Of a stretch of DNA of 64,000 bases, positions 11,601 through 22,727 are shown in pieces (position 1 is the first letter of the stretch; each line of letters begins with the position of its first letter). The DNA comes from Blattamonas nauphoetae (lineage: Eukaryota > Preaxostyla > Oxymonadida). The position numbers and the translations under genes are program-made. Location: positions 1 to 64,000 of the forward strand of contig JARBJD010000366.1 in the NCBI GenBank assembly GCA_033064195.1, in the 5' to 3' direction. The notes below the pieces were generated by a model that saw only the letters and a list, made by a program, of their open reading frames with translations, searched no databases and had not been told where the DNA came from.

Positions 11601-13486
11601 GCAAACAAGTGATTGAATGTGTTGGGAAGCTGACACTCCATTCCACAACTTTCAACTCGAAGCGAATTCTCGCCGGAGCAGGGACAACAGAAGAACTGGC
11701 GATCCTGCTTCATAGTCTGCCTCGGGGCTTGAGTCGAGTGTTCTCGAGAGAGGTTGACACGGAGGGATGGTTTCAGGTGCTGCTGAGTGTGGATTGTGTG
11801 GAAGTGTTGGTGGAGCTCGTGGGATTCTGCCAAGAAAGCATCAATTTCTGCAAGAAAGTGAAGTCAGGTGAGATTCGGCTGGGCAAACCGAACGAGCTGG
11901 AGCAGATGCTGCGAAGGGTGATGGAAGCGATGTTCTTCGTGAATGGCCAAACTGCGATCACACTGAAACCAGTCTTCTTCGCAATTGTTCTCCACGACTT
12001 CCCAATTCGTGCCCACGATATCGAAGAGATCGTTGAGGAGATGACATCGCGAATCGAGCGAATTTTGGAAATTGCTGACGAAACACCGATTCTGAACAGA
12101 CTCCGAAGCGAGAAGAAGGCTGAGGAGAAAATGGCAAAATTGATTGCCGCTTCGAAAGAACCAGCAGAACTCAGAAACGAATGGAAATTGAGGACTCTTG
12201 TTCGGGGTCTGCCACTCATATCGATCCCTCGTTCTGATCTCACAAATGTTGGTGAGCTTCTCATCTCGCTGATCGCGAAAGCGAAGAACAGAACTTATGT
12301 CTTCATATTGTCTGATCTGCTCCAAACCGTGTTTCAGAATGCAGAGATCGAAATGAGAGAAGTAACCAGACTCACTCAACAGCTGATCCCTCTGTTGTTC
12401 ACACCGAACCCACTCGTTCCGCATCTGCTGTGTTTCTTCGCGAGCGTCGAAATTCCCAATGGACCATCGATGGCAACATTGTTCGAACGAGCAGTGGATC
12501 TTCTGGACGTGAAGGACGAGGAGATGACACAAGTGCTGCTGGTTGGGATGAGCACGATTCTTCAGAATGCTGGGCCGTTTGGTGGTGGTCAAGTGGGTGT
12601 TGGGGAAGGAGAAGAAGGTGACGAAGGGGGAGAATGGGAAGAGGAAGTGAACGAGGAAGAAGCGGAAGAGGAGGAAGAAGATGAGACTGAGGATGAAGAC
12701 GAGGACAACGAGGAAGAGTCAGACGAGAGCGCCTCTTTCTCCGACCTCCAGTCGCTGGCCAGCATGTTCGGCGAAGAAGGCGATTCAGACGCGTCTGAAT
12801 CGGAAGACGAAATCGATTTCGACGACCCAATCGTCCGACAGCTCCAACTCGAACATGAACACACCTCGCCAACTCTCGCTGCTGTCTTGCCACACCTCTC
12901 ACCCGTCGTTCAGAACCCACACACGATCACCAAGCTGCTCTCCTTCCTTCACTCGACTGACTCACTCTTCATTCTTTTGTCTGGCTTCGAAGTACTGTTG
13001 GGGATCTTTGCACATGTTCCTTTTCCGCGGGAGGTGCTTCCTCTCTTTGGAGTGATTGTGAATGCGCTGGGCCTGTGCCGTCGGAAGGAAGTGGGGTCAG
13101 GAAACGGGACAGTTGTGGCTCAGATTGGGATGCATCCACGTTTGTTCTTTTTTGTGATTGTGGCACTTGTTCTGGCATTGTCTTCAGGAAACGCCGCCCT
13201 TCTCATCTCGACAGGGCTTGTGGATGTTGTGTGTGAGCGTCTGCTGCAGTGTGTTTCTTCTTTCTCTGACACGTCCCTTTCTCTTCTTCCCTCAATCAGC
13301 ACCAGTCTGGTTTCTGTGATGGGCGAGTGTGTCTCGTTCCTGCTGCATCTCGTTGCCTTCTCGTTCGAATTGAAGCAGCACGTTCGCGCTCTCCTTCTGC
13401 CCTCGTTTCCGAAACTGGTTCGAATGAGCGGATCGGGTCGAATGGAAGGATTGATGAAGATGCTCTGGTCACAACTTGGCCTCTGA
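8672..13486 (+). CDS. Giant alpha-solenoid protein with acidic insert (>1,580 aa)
   Basis: A secure core is the exon at 8948-13486, preceded by an exon from at least 8698 to 8910 across a 37-nt intron (GTGTTT...CACAG, phase 0). From ATG 8698 this gives 1,583 residues; further 5' exons are likely. The protein is a long run of helical repeats (for example LEILHHLALQIM, VVDLLLLFRTEIESLRALF) with no signal peptide or catalytic motif. At 12605-12830 an intrinsically disordered, very acidic stretch (runs of Glu/Asp, then SDASESEDEIDFDDP) interrupts the solenoid, which then resumes for about 210 residues. Acidic inserts inside solenoids occur in karyopherin-like proteins and in HECT ligases of the HUWE1/Tom1 class. 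No HECT domain is present, so neither identity can be claimed. The neighbouring solenoid gene ends 360 bp upstream on the same strand. Confidence 0.75.
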
Positions 13487-13753
13487 TTGCCCACTCAGAT
13501 AGACAGACACCGATTTGGGAATGGTAGAAACATCCAGCGAACAATGAGACAGAAACACCAACCAAAGCGTCGTGAGTGGGTCTTGGAACAGTCAGCAACG
13601 GAAAGACATAGAAATGATTGGATGAAGAGCTGTTTGCTTGTTTGAGAGGGTTTGAAGAACATTAAATGTCGTTTGTTTGTGAAATGAAGAGAACGAATGA
13701 ATGATGACATGATGTGGTTCGATCACTTTCTGTTCAAACAACGAGATTTTGAA

Positions 13754-14614
13754 ATGACTGAAACTCATCGCAAACGCGTTTTGATTCTGGTTACATCGCC
13801 TTCTGGGACGACTGAGAACGTTTGAACCGTTTCTCGGACTATTCCATCGATTTCCCCATTTCTCCGCAGTTTGCTCGAGCCATCGAGAAGGACTTGAAAA
13901 GCCGCACAAAAGTATCCTATTCCCATTTTATTCCCTCATCGTGTCTTTGGTTGTGATCAGGACGACATAGACATCGTTTTTGAGAAGCTGACGACAACGA
14001 CTGACAACAAGTCGCTTGCGGGAACATACTGGACGGCAATGAAGGGAGTGTTCAGCAAGGAAGCGACTAAAATTGAGCCGATGACAAATTCGATTCTAGA
14101 CTTCGATTTTGTGGTATTTGGAGGGCCAGTTTGGGCATGGGATACACCCCGCTTCATCACAGTTTGACACGCCTTTTTGCAGATGTTTCTCAGCTCTTCT
14201 TGGAATCTCTTCCTCTCCGTGAGTTCAAGGGAGAGTGGTTTCTGTTCTCCACAGGTATTGCCATTTTTTCTTGATTTCTTGTTTATCAGCTGGGAGTAAC
14301 TTTGGAAAAATGGAAGAGGGTTTGCATATTGTTCTTCACGATGGACTATTTCAATTTCTTTGTCAGGAATGGAAAAAGCGATTGGGAAGAAGGCTCTGGA
14401 ACATGGCCGTTCAGTGTCCAAAGACCCGAACCGAGACAAAACGGCAGCAGAGTTTGTGTCTCGGATTCTACCTCATCTGGGTCTGACCGAAGCGGGCGAG
14501 GCACCTGCACCGTCAGGAACGGCAGAGACAGCCACAAATGCTGGAGAAACTTCCGAGCAGCCAGCAGCCGAGCCCCAAACCCAAAACGAAGAATCTGGGC
14601 TGAAAACAGATTAA
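13754..14614 (+). pseudogene. Flavodoxin-like protein gene with one-base frameshift
   Basis: Exons 13754-13819, 13870-13911, 13961-14254 and 14367-14614 (introns of 50, 49 and 112 nt) encode a flavodoxin fold. The P-loop strand VLILVTSPSGTTEN is followed directly by FARAIEKDLKS, and then comes the FMN-side loop FVVFGGPVWAWDTPRF. The C-terminus (from EAGEAPAPSG) is a Pro/Ala/Glu/Thr-rich tail. After ...TPRFIT the frame meets TGA at 14165-14167, while the next 30 codons (LTRLFADVSQLFLESLPL) are open one frame over. With one extra base near 14163-14165 the exons sum to 217 codons. Flavodoxins carry electrons through FMN in anaerobic metabolism. This is either a genuine pseudogene or a base-calling error in a T run; the good conservation on both sides favours a recent event or an error. 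Confidence 0.7.
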
Positions 14615-14821
14615 GATTCAACTGAAACACATTTCGATGTCGGATCCGGCAAATTGTCTTTGTTGTCACGAAACATCGATTTCGATTCTTTCTTCGCATA
14701 CACTTTCTAAATGTCTTCTGTTGCATTTCTTTTTGATACATCCGATGTCATCTGTACATCTCGAAGTGTTTCGATGCATGGCTAATAGAATTTAAAAGAA
14801 CTACCTCAATTTGTACGCATA

Positions 14822-17076
14822 ATGGGCCCCTGGATCTTTCACTCGGACCAAGTACTCACGTTCTCATTGCCACTCCAAACCAACGGATCAGGTGACTCCT
14901 CAATGACATCAACGGATTCTAATCCGAATGGGGATCTCTCACGGAGTGTTTTGAGCTGCCCACCCAGTTGGAATCTTGTTCGTAGTTTTTGTGATTCATC
15001 TCTCTCATTCAGTCCAACATCTCCTCACTCCTCAAAAGATTGCAATGTGATGATGAAAATATGATTGTTGATTCATTCCGAGAATTGCAGAAAGTTGCAT
15101 CTGGTGTGCGGTCATGTTTTCTTCATCACTATGATGATTGCTCATTTGGATGTGTTGCAGAAAGTGTCTCAGAAAGTGAGATAAATGACAGTTTTGATGG
15201 TTGGTGTCCATTTCTGTCTCCATTGTGTTGTGTCGTACACTCATCTGGACTTGTGGTCTCTCCTTTTCTCTTCTGTTCATTCTCGCTTTCAGGCTGAACT
15301 GATGAAATTACTGGACATTCTTTGTTTGTGGTTTTCTTGGTTGTGATTATGGATGTCTTCATTTCTTGCTTTCTTGCTTTCTTTCAGATTTGAAATCGCC
15401 CTCGTTCGTTCGCTCTTCGCTTTCCTCCGAACTCCCCCCTTTCATCATCACCCAATTTGGAGATTGGTCGACATGTCCTGTATTGGATTCAGTGTGTTGC
15501 TCTCTTGTTTCTTCTCATTTTTTTTCAGTGCTGTTCTTGCCTGGAATCACTCTTCTTCGAACCTGAAATCGTCGATTCGCTTTTACTCCATCACAAAGAC
15601 TTGATCGTTTCCACATTCAATTCTATCGCAAAGTCAACGCCTTCCCCTGCTGTTGTCACCACTTTGGCCCGTCTTTCTCTTTTCCCTCATCTCAGAATCG
15701 CCTATAATGCTCTCCATACACTGCTCTTTGTCGTCAAACGGAATCCTCATACTTTCTCACTTCTCCCCTCACCCATCTTCCCATCGTATTCCCCACACCA
15801 ACAATATTCTGGTCTCTCGTTCCTGGCCGCTCTGACAAAGAAGCTCCCAATTGTTTTCACCGAATTCCAAACTTATCTCCCAACCGATCCTTCACACTTC
15901 CCAAAATACATCCTGCTCCTGAAAGATGATCAATTTATCATCACCCCTTCCCTTCTCTTCTGTTCAAACTCGTCACTCATCCCTCATGAACTTTTGCTCG
16001 CCACTCCACCAATCGAAGTGTGTTTTGACTCTTCTCCTCATTTCTCGTCATTTCAGGTTGATTCGGAGATCTTCCGAGATTTCATTCTCTTTGTGAAGGA
16101 AGCTCTCCCAACGATTCTCACGAACATTTCAACCATCGACACTCTCATCGCTTCTCTTCCCTCCGACTCTTCTCCAACCGATCCATTGGTTTCTAGTGTT
16201 GACTCAAAAATGAATGATTATCTAAACCGTCTTCGAAATCATTGTGAAAACTTTGTGACCAATGGATGGGCTTTCTTCATCGATTCTGCACTCACAATCT
16301 CAGATCACCACAAGTCTTCTTTCCGAACAATCATTCTCGACGATCCATCCTTCGCTGACCTCATTCTCAACTCTCTTAAACTCAACCACTGCCTCGTCAG
16401 GTGGAACACAATCGCCACCGTCACAAATGTCGTTATTATCCATCCATGGATGAAGGGAAGGTTCATGACAGCGAATCTTGTTGGGAGGATGTTTGAAGTC
16501 GTTGATTACCATTCTTTTCTTCTCTCGGAGCCCAACACACTATGTGAACTCACCACATTCATTCTATCCATGTTAAATCCGATTGGAGTGACAAAAGAAA
16601 TGTGCTTCCAGCAATATCCTCTCATTCGTGTTTCTGTGTTCGAACCAGCCAAACAATTCATCACGTTCATGTTCCACAATTCGGACAAACAAGTTGTGAA
16701 TGTAGCAATCAAAGCTCAACTCGAAGATCGCCTCTGTGGGATGCACAATCACATCAACAATATGGAGCTCAGATCAGACGAATACGACACCGACTTTGTG
16801 TCAGAACTTGTGAAATGGGAAGTACGAACGATGGCCGAGATGGAGAAAGAAAGGCATTTTGAGAGAGTCTTCGAGGGCATGATGGACAGAACATGTGAAT
16901 GGAAGCAAGACCAACGAGAGAGACTGAAGAGACGAAAAGTGCTTTTGAGAGAAGAAGGGTGGGACGATGGGTTCGAACTGCGAGTGGTGGCGAAGGAAGT
17001 GAACACCAATCAGAAAGTGAAGAATCTTGTGAGACGATTCCGAATGATGATGTCCTTGAATGCGAACAGACTCTGA
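14822..17076 (+). CDS. Alpha-solenoid multigene-family protein (~616-640 aa)
   Basis: Exons 14903 (or 14822)-14977, 15013-15105, 15293-15323, 15388-15491 and 15529-17076 join in phase. From ATG 14903 they encode 616 residues, and an in-frame ATG at 14822 adds 27. The introns are 35, 187, 64 and 37 nt. The early exons encode IVDSFRELQKVASG and FVRSSLSSELPPFI. The large exon has ESLFFEPEIVDSLLLHHKDL followed by Leu-rich helical repeats. The C-terminal ~100 residues are a charged coiled stretch (EVRTMAEMEKERHFERVF; RLKRRKVLLREEGWDD), ending NANRL. I recognise this ending as typical of a large Blattamonas-like family of unknown function. No signal peptide or catalytic motif is visible. The donor of the 187-nt intron (GTGCGG) is the weakest join. 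Confidence 0.75.
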
Positions 17077-18567
17077 TCAACGTTCGTTGTGTGTCGAACC
17101 CACTCCCTCGCTCTTCCACTTGAACTGTGCTCTCCATCATCTGATCGCTCACCCCTACCTCAATCACATCCCATCATTTTCTCTTCTTTTTTCTCACCTC
17201 ATCGCGAAGAAACTGGCTCTGTCGTGAGTGGAGTTGGTGGAGTGTCTGTCTCTCCCTCCCACTCATCCACCAGAGATGAGCGAACATGGAGAGATGAGAA
17301 CGAGGGCGTCGACATGGCATCTTCATTGGGATTGTGAAACCGTGATTGGCTGAAAAACACTTCAAACTGTCATTCTTTCGTGGGTATATTTGTTTCCAAA
17401 CATCATTTCTCAGAAATAGACCAGAAAATGAGGAGATGACGTGAAAATTCTGCTTGTGTCGAGATGATGGTGACGTGCGAGTCTGTCATGCGAATGATGA
17501 AGATGTGAATGGATGTGAGTGAAATGTGTATTGAGTGATGTTTGTGTGAGTGAGAAGGGACAAAAAAAGGAAAGAAATTCCGATTAGTTTCAATTCGATA
17601 CACAGAAGAACGAGACATTCAGATAATGATAACAGAATTCATCAGAACGAAAAAAGACCACAACAACGATTGTGGATGTCATGAAGAGATTGTGTGTGAA
17701 TCAAAAAGCCCAAGTCGACTGGGTATTCATGAAGTGTGATGTATGACTGGCCCACAGGGTTCGAAACCTGCCTCGTGCGGTCTTTTTCGGACAGGTCTTC
17801 CGATAAACCGCACGAGGCCGCGATCCCCGCACGATGTTCTCACGATGATCCACTCCGTTCGTATACACAGAGGATCCTAGTGGTGCTACAACACTCCTCA
17901 GAGTAGTAGTGTCATTTTTTCATTTCACTGTTATACATTTCTAATTTCACAAGTGTCAATTTCGAGGTGAAAACGACTAATAATGGGCAGAGTTCACAAT
18001 CGTAATGGGGAATGATGATATGAATCAGATGAGGAAACAACTCATTACAATATCATGAAAGACTTTTCTACTTCGGAAATTCCGGCAGACAGCGTCCTCT
18101 CGTAAAATTCAGACGATCTCAAGGATGGTCTCTCTTGTATGTTTTCATCAAAGAATCTGATGGTCGAACAAACTAATTGTTCTTTTTTTCTCCTTTTTAT
18201 GCAGTTTTGAAGGGATCTGGACCAATCTCTCCCTCAGAACAGGCTCATTTTTCAATAACGTTTTTCTTGTCGTACAAACAAACATATTCTTCCAACACTG
18301 CAAAATCAAGCATAAAAGGAGTTCAGTAGGTTGTTTCTTTTCACAGTTTTATGATCTACTGGAAGACCATGACAAAGCAAGCAACTCAAAAAGATCGGTC
18401 CTTCCGCTTCACAATTCAAAATGTTTGAGACTTCTTAACTAGTTCTTCCACTTGGAAACCGCTGTTTACCTGGAATAATAAAATTCAAACGAGAATATTG
18501 AAATGATCTGGGCACGATGGACATTTTGAACCCTGCTGGCCCAGCTCCAAAATCAGTGACATATGTT
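17077..18567. other. Long gene-free stretch with an RNA-like element
   Basis: About 1.5 kb without a credible coding region. Short T/C-rich frames around 17100-17340 look like 3' flank. The only distinctive feature is the GC-rich paired element at 17705-17920. Confidence 0.5.
17705..17920 (+). ncRNA. Candidate structured RNA (two hairpins, T6 end)
   Basis: A 4-bp hairpin at 17755-17770 (CAGG/CCTG, loop GTTCGAAA) is followed at once by a strong stem. GCCTCGTGCGGT at 17770-17781 pairs perfectly with 17807-17818. Nested inside is a second 5-bp stem, TCGGA 17787-17791 with TCCGA 17799-17803, closing a 7-nt loop. The string GGTTCGAAACC at 17758-17768 resembles a pol III B box, and a T6 run at 17915-17920 could terminate transcription. 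No tRNA cloverleaf can be drawn. The strand is assumed from the B-box and T-run order. It may instead be only a palindromic DNA element. Confidence 0.35.
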
Positions 18568-21500
18568 TTATATATTCACTGCGTTCACCTCTTGCCCATT
18601 CTCTCTCGTCCAATCGGTGTAGTGAGAATCTATCAGTCGAACAATCGCGTCCAAAGTTGGTCGATCGTCGGGATCCAAACTCAGACAACTTTGGATCAGA
18701 TTCACTTTCCATTCTTCTGTCCATGTCTCCATCGCTGGCAATGTTCCGACTCCAACTTGCCGCTGAGCGTTCACTTAGTCCTGCTCGGCGAACGGTACAC
18801 AACCAGTCTCGATTTCCCACAAGATCAGGCCAAGACTAAAAACTGCTGCTTTCGAGTGGTTGATGTCTCCTTTCTTCTCCACCACTTCTGGCGCCCTCCA
18901 TCGCTCCCCTTTGTCGTGTTTTGTTGAACTTGATGGGTTTCTCGATTCTGAGATCAATGAATTCTCGTTCACCGAGCCATTCTGAGCTTGTGCGTCTGAG
19001 ATGAGCGTGTGATCACTCAGCGAAGCCATTTGTGATTCGTGGAAAACAGAAGTTGAGGGTTTCACTTTCGATTCGGTATCTCTCATCTTCACCTCGTTAA
19101 TCTGAAAAAGCGGAAAGTCGTTGCTGTCCACGAACACACACAACGGCGATAGTCGAGTCAGGATCGGCATGTGAGGATTCTGTCGAGCAAGCTGAGCCAG
19201 GCCTCGTGTCAGCATCTGCACCAGTCGCGGCTTGTCCAGCGGTTGGTCTGTCTCATTGTGGAGTCTGTTAAACAGCGTGTCATTGGCATTCACTGTCACA
19301 ACTTCTGTCTTCATTTCTTCACATCGAACAACTTCTCTCAATCCAATCAGTTCTGACTCAGTCGTCTTCAGGTGGTCTCCCATCACATCTGTTGAATGTC
19401 CAATCTGCCATGTTCCGATTGTTGTGGTGACGTTGTGGTTGAGCATCATGTTCGTGTTCTTTGACTCAATCGAAACGATTCGTGGTGGCTCATCTGGAAC
19501 AGTGAAATTCACCTTTTCGTCCACTTTCGAAGGCATTCCCGGAACTTTGAAGTCGGTCACACGATACGAGCAGCCATACGCGAGAGGAGAGTCTGGATTG
19601 TCGAAAATCAGGATTGTCAGAGTGTGCGATGTTGACTCCAAATCTCCACTCAATGTTTCTGAGACATCCAACACCTCTTCACTGAGTTCGTTGTCTGATA
19701 TGATTCGGGCAAGTGAGAGAGTGAAGGTCTTCTCTCCCACCAAAGAGACTCCAGAAATCTGAGCTGGCGAAGTAGGCGTGGGGAAAGGCTGCGCAGACAC
19801 AACTGCCACAACTGACGAGGAAGAGCTGGTCATCGAAGAAACTGAATAGCTCGAGTCGTAACGAAGGGTGTCGGATTTGTTGTACACCTCAACTCTCAAC
19901 GAGCCCAATGTGAGCGAGGCTGAGGGAACGGTGATGGACACAATATCTGATGAGGATTCAGTGTTGGTGAGGAGAATAGTGAAGTCTTCGTCTGGCATCA
20001 GAGAGGTGGTCAGCGAGAGGATGACGAAATCTGGGTCAGATGGATCGAGTGTGCACGAAAGTGAGGAAAGTGTCGGTCCAGCTGGAGTGGTGAACGATGA
20101 GACTGAGAAGAGAATGTGTTCGTCCTCCTTCCCATCCTCCTTCAGTATCACTGATGTGATAGTGTATTGTGTGTTGTATTTCAACTGTTCTGGTCCTCCA
20201 ATGTCAATCGGTGAGGATGTTCCGGCTGTGTTGGAAGAGAATGTCACACTGAACGAATGAGATGAGTTCAGCGTCATCACAAATGCCGACCCAGAAGGAA
20301 GATCTGTTCCTTCCACCGACAGTTTGAACGATGACGACGAGATCGACTGATGAACAGCGATTTTTGTGATTGTGGGAGGAAGAGGAATGTCGACGAAGAG
20401 ATTCGCATTCACTACAATCTTATCATCACCCGATCCAACTGACATAACTTTGTATCTCCCTCCAAAAACCACATGAGTGCTGTCCTCCTCTTCTCCAATC
20501 AAGAATCTCACAAAGCATTTCGTCGATGTCACATCGAAAATCGGTCCAGATGATGTCACTTGCACAGAGTCTTTCAACAGCACGACTGTCTGTCCGAGAG
20601 AGGTCAGCTGGACCCCTTCCAACTCCACAACAGCCACATCTCTCGCTCCGTTCAGACGACAATCCACTCCTTCAATCCGAGCTGGTTCGTCGGGTGTGGT
20701 GAACATGATTCTGCCGGAGAGGTTGACTTCTTCCTCTGTGTGTTGACCTTCTGGCTTCCAAACAACTGTCCTCACTTCGTATTCTGTGGACCAATCCAGT
20801 CTTCCTTCCGCGTCGGAAGGGTAGAGAGGTGCTGTTCCTTTCAGAGTGGATAGATCCTCCCAAGTGAGTGAGATATTCCTCTGAAATCCCTCCTTCTCGA
20901 CCAACATCCAATAACTTCCTTCTCCCAATCCGTTCCCCCGAACAAGGAGTTCAGTGGCATTTTCGTGAACGAGAGAACTCCGCACAACAGATACAGTTGG
21001 CGGGGGGAACGGAATGAGGACAGAACTCCGATTGACGTATGCGGCAGGTGGGAGGATTCCGAACTGTCCCGAAGAGACAATGGCCTTTCCTGTTGTCGAG
21101 GACGAGAAGACACTTCCGAATGTAACGTGCACGAGACGAGGGACATTCGATCCATCCAACAAAAGGCTGACAGTGCCTTGGACGGGACTGTCCACGGTTG
21201 CTGTGACTTCCGCAACATCTCCATCGGCTGTGACAGAAACGGCAGTGAGTTGCGGCACCGACAGAAGTTGTGGGATGAGAGTGCTATCTTCGACGAAGCC
21301 TTCAGCGAAGAAAATATTGGGAGCGCCGGAGGTTGAGTGGCAGAAGGTGATCATTTCTGAAGTGACAGCAGCTGGATAGTGTAATTGACGAGGAGTAGAT
21401 CTTCATGGCTCCATCGTTTGAAGCTCGAATAATCAATGACCACCGCTCCACCAAGTCCGCCTGCCGCAACAGCATAACACTCCGTGAACGAGGACGCAGA

Positions 21501-22724
21501 GATCGAGACTGGAAGACCCATCGTCGCAGAATATTGAGCATAAACGGCACCACCGTCGTTGTCATGTCCAGTGCACGTGCAAGAGTGGAAGAAGCAGGTG
21601 TCGATGGTGAGAGAGGACGATGTCTCGGAGAGGAAGATCGCTGATCCTCCGAACATCGTGTATCGGGGGTCGTTGGTCATCGTGTTGAATGTGCAGAGGG
21701 TGTACGAGACTGAGGTGACGGTGGATGTGACGTTGTTCAGGCGGCCGATGTAATTTTGGGTGATGTTCTCGTTGGCGAAGTCTTTGGGTTCGTTTGAAGC
21801 TCGTTGGCAGTGCGAGAAAGATGTGTTCAGGCACACAAGATTCCCTCCTAGATTCGCGTCCAGCATTCCTGTCCCCGAGTTGTGGTTCGTGCTACGGGAA
21901 ATTGAACAGCCGATCACTCGCTGTGACACTTCACTGCCGAACAGCTGGCCAGACGACGAACAGCAACGTGTGGATGTCATGTTGACAAATGACGACGAGG
22001 AGAGACTTGTCTCCATTTGGACTCCGTTTTCAAGTACAGCCAGAGATGATTCGTGATCGGTCAGGCCAAACGAGAAGAGTGGACCTGTTCCTGATGAGAA
22101 GGTTCTCGATTCGAAGATAAGACCAGTGCCGAAAATTGAAAAAGAGTCCTCGGGATATAACTGGACAGAAACAATATGTTCGTCACAATCTGTGCGTAGT
22201 GATGTCGGCGCGTGTAAAAGTCCGCTGAGAGGAGGCAGCGAGTCAGATTTTGAGAGGTGAGTGACTGACGAGAGAACAATTGTCGATGCAGATTTCTCGT
22301 CTATCAATCCAATTCTGGTCATGAATGGAGATGACAGCCCGTTTGAAGTGATCGAACTGGAGGAAAAGTGGACAGTGGAGCTTGAAACCAAGCAGAAGCC
22401 GTTGATGCCTGAATCACACATCACATTGACTCCACTGACCGTAAATGTGCTATTTGAAACATCAAACATGAAATAAGCTGTTGGTCCAGATCGGTTGTTC
22501 TGTTTCCCTGAGTTAGTTTGACTGATTCTTGTTCTGAGTGGAGCTTGCGATGAAGGAAGAGATTCGCAGGGTACTTCATGATTCGGTTGGGGAATCAATG
22601 ATATGTTATTGCCAACCAAGGATATTCCTTCCGATCGAATCTTGATGGTGGAGGAGACGACAAAATCCTGATTGAGTCGGATTTCCTGAGGCCAGACGTT
22701 GTCTGTCTTGTTCTGCTTTGTGCT
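18568..22724 (-). pseudogene. Beta-helix / Ig-like repeat / pseudokinase protein, broken
   Basis: Reading the minus strand, 22724-21354 encodes a right-handed beta-helix region (WPQEIRLNQDFVVSS... GGLGGAVVIDYSSF). From 21354 a different frame (MITFCHSTSGAPNIFF onward) runs through about five Ig/fibronectin-like repeats punctuated by TTPxxP and TVPDEPPRI. It then enters a kinase-like region: ILTRLSPLCVFVDSND where HRD would sit, WRAPEVVEKK as the APE motif, and LGLILWEIETG. A TAA at 18777-18775 interrupts this, and the same frame continues VNAQRQVGVG... DPDDRPTLDAI to 18568, clearly the rest of the C-lobe. HRD and DFG are absent, so the kinase would be inactive. At 21354 either an unrecognised intron or a missing base in an A run changes frame. 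The usual transmembrane segment between repeats and kinase is not visible. The 5' exon is unresolved; the acceptor is at 22725-22727. Confidence 0.7.
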
Positions 22725-22727
22725 CTA

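Noticed and set aside
12399-12920. Minus-strand Ser/Leu/Arg-rich frames under the acidic insert
   Set aside because: Antisense shadows of the acidic region of the plus-strand solenoid gene.
8672-13486. HUWE1/Tom1-type HECT ubiquitin ligase
   Set aside because: A solenoid with an acidic insert is suggestive, but no HECT, UBA or WWE domain is present and the gene ends in solenoid sequence.
17755-17818. tRNA gene around the TTCGAAA loop
   Set aside because: The loop sequence looks like a T-arm, but the 5-bp T stem does not pair, the 7-nt loop of the inner stem lacks U33 in either orientation, and no acceptor or D arm can be drawn.
18775-18777. Reassigned TAA codon (as in some oxymonads)
   Set aside because: Large intact genes in the window, including a 5,237-codon one, have no internal TAA or TAG and end at them, so a standard code is more likely and this stop is a local defect.
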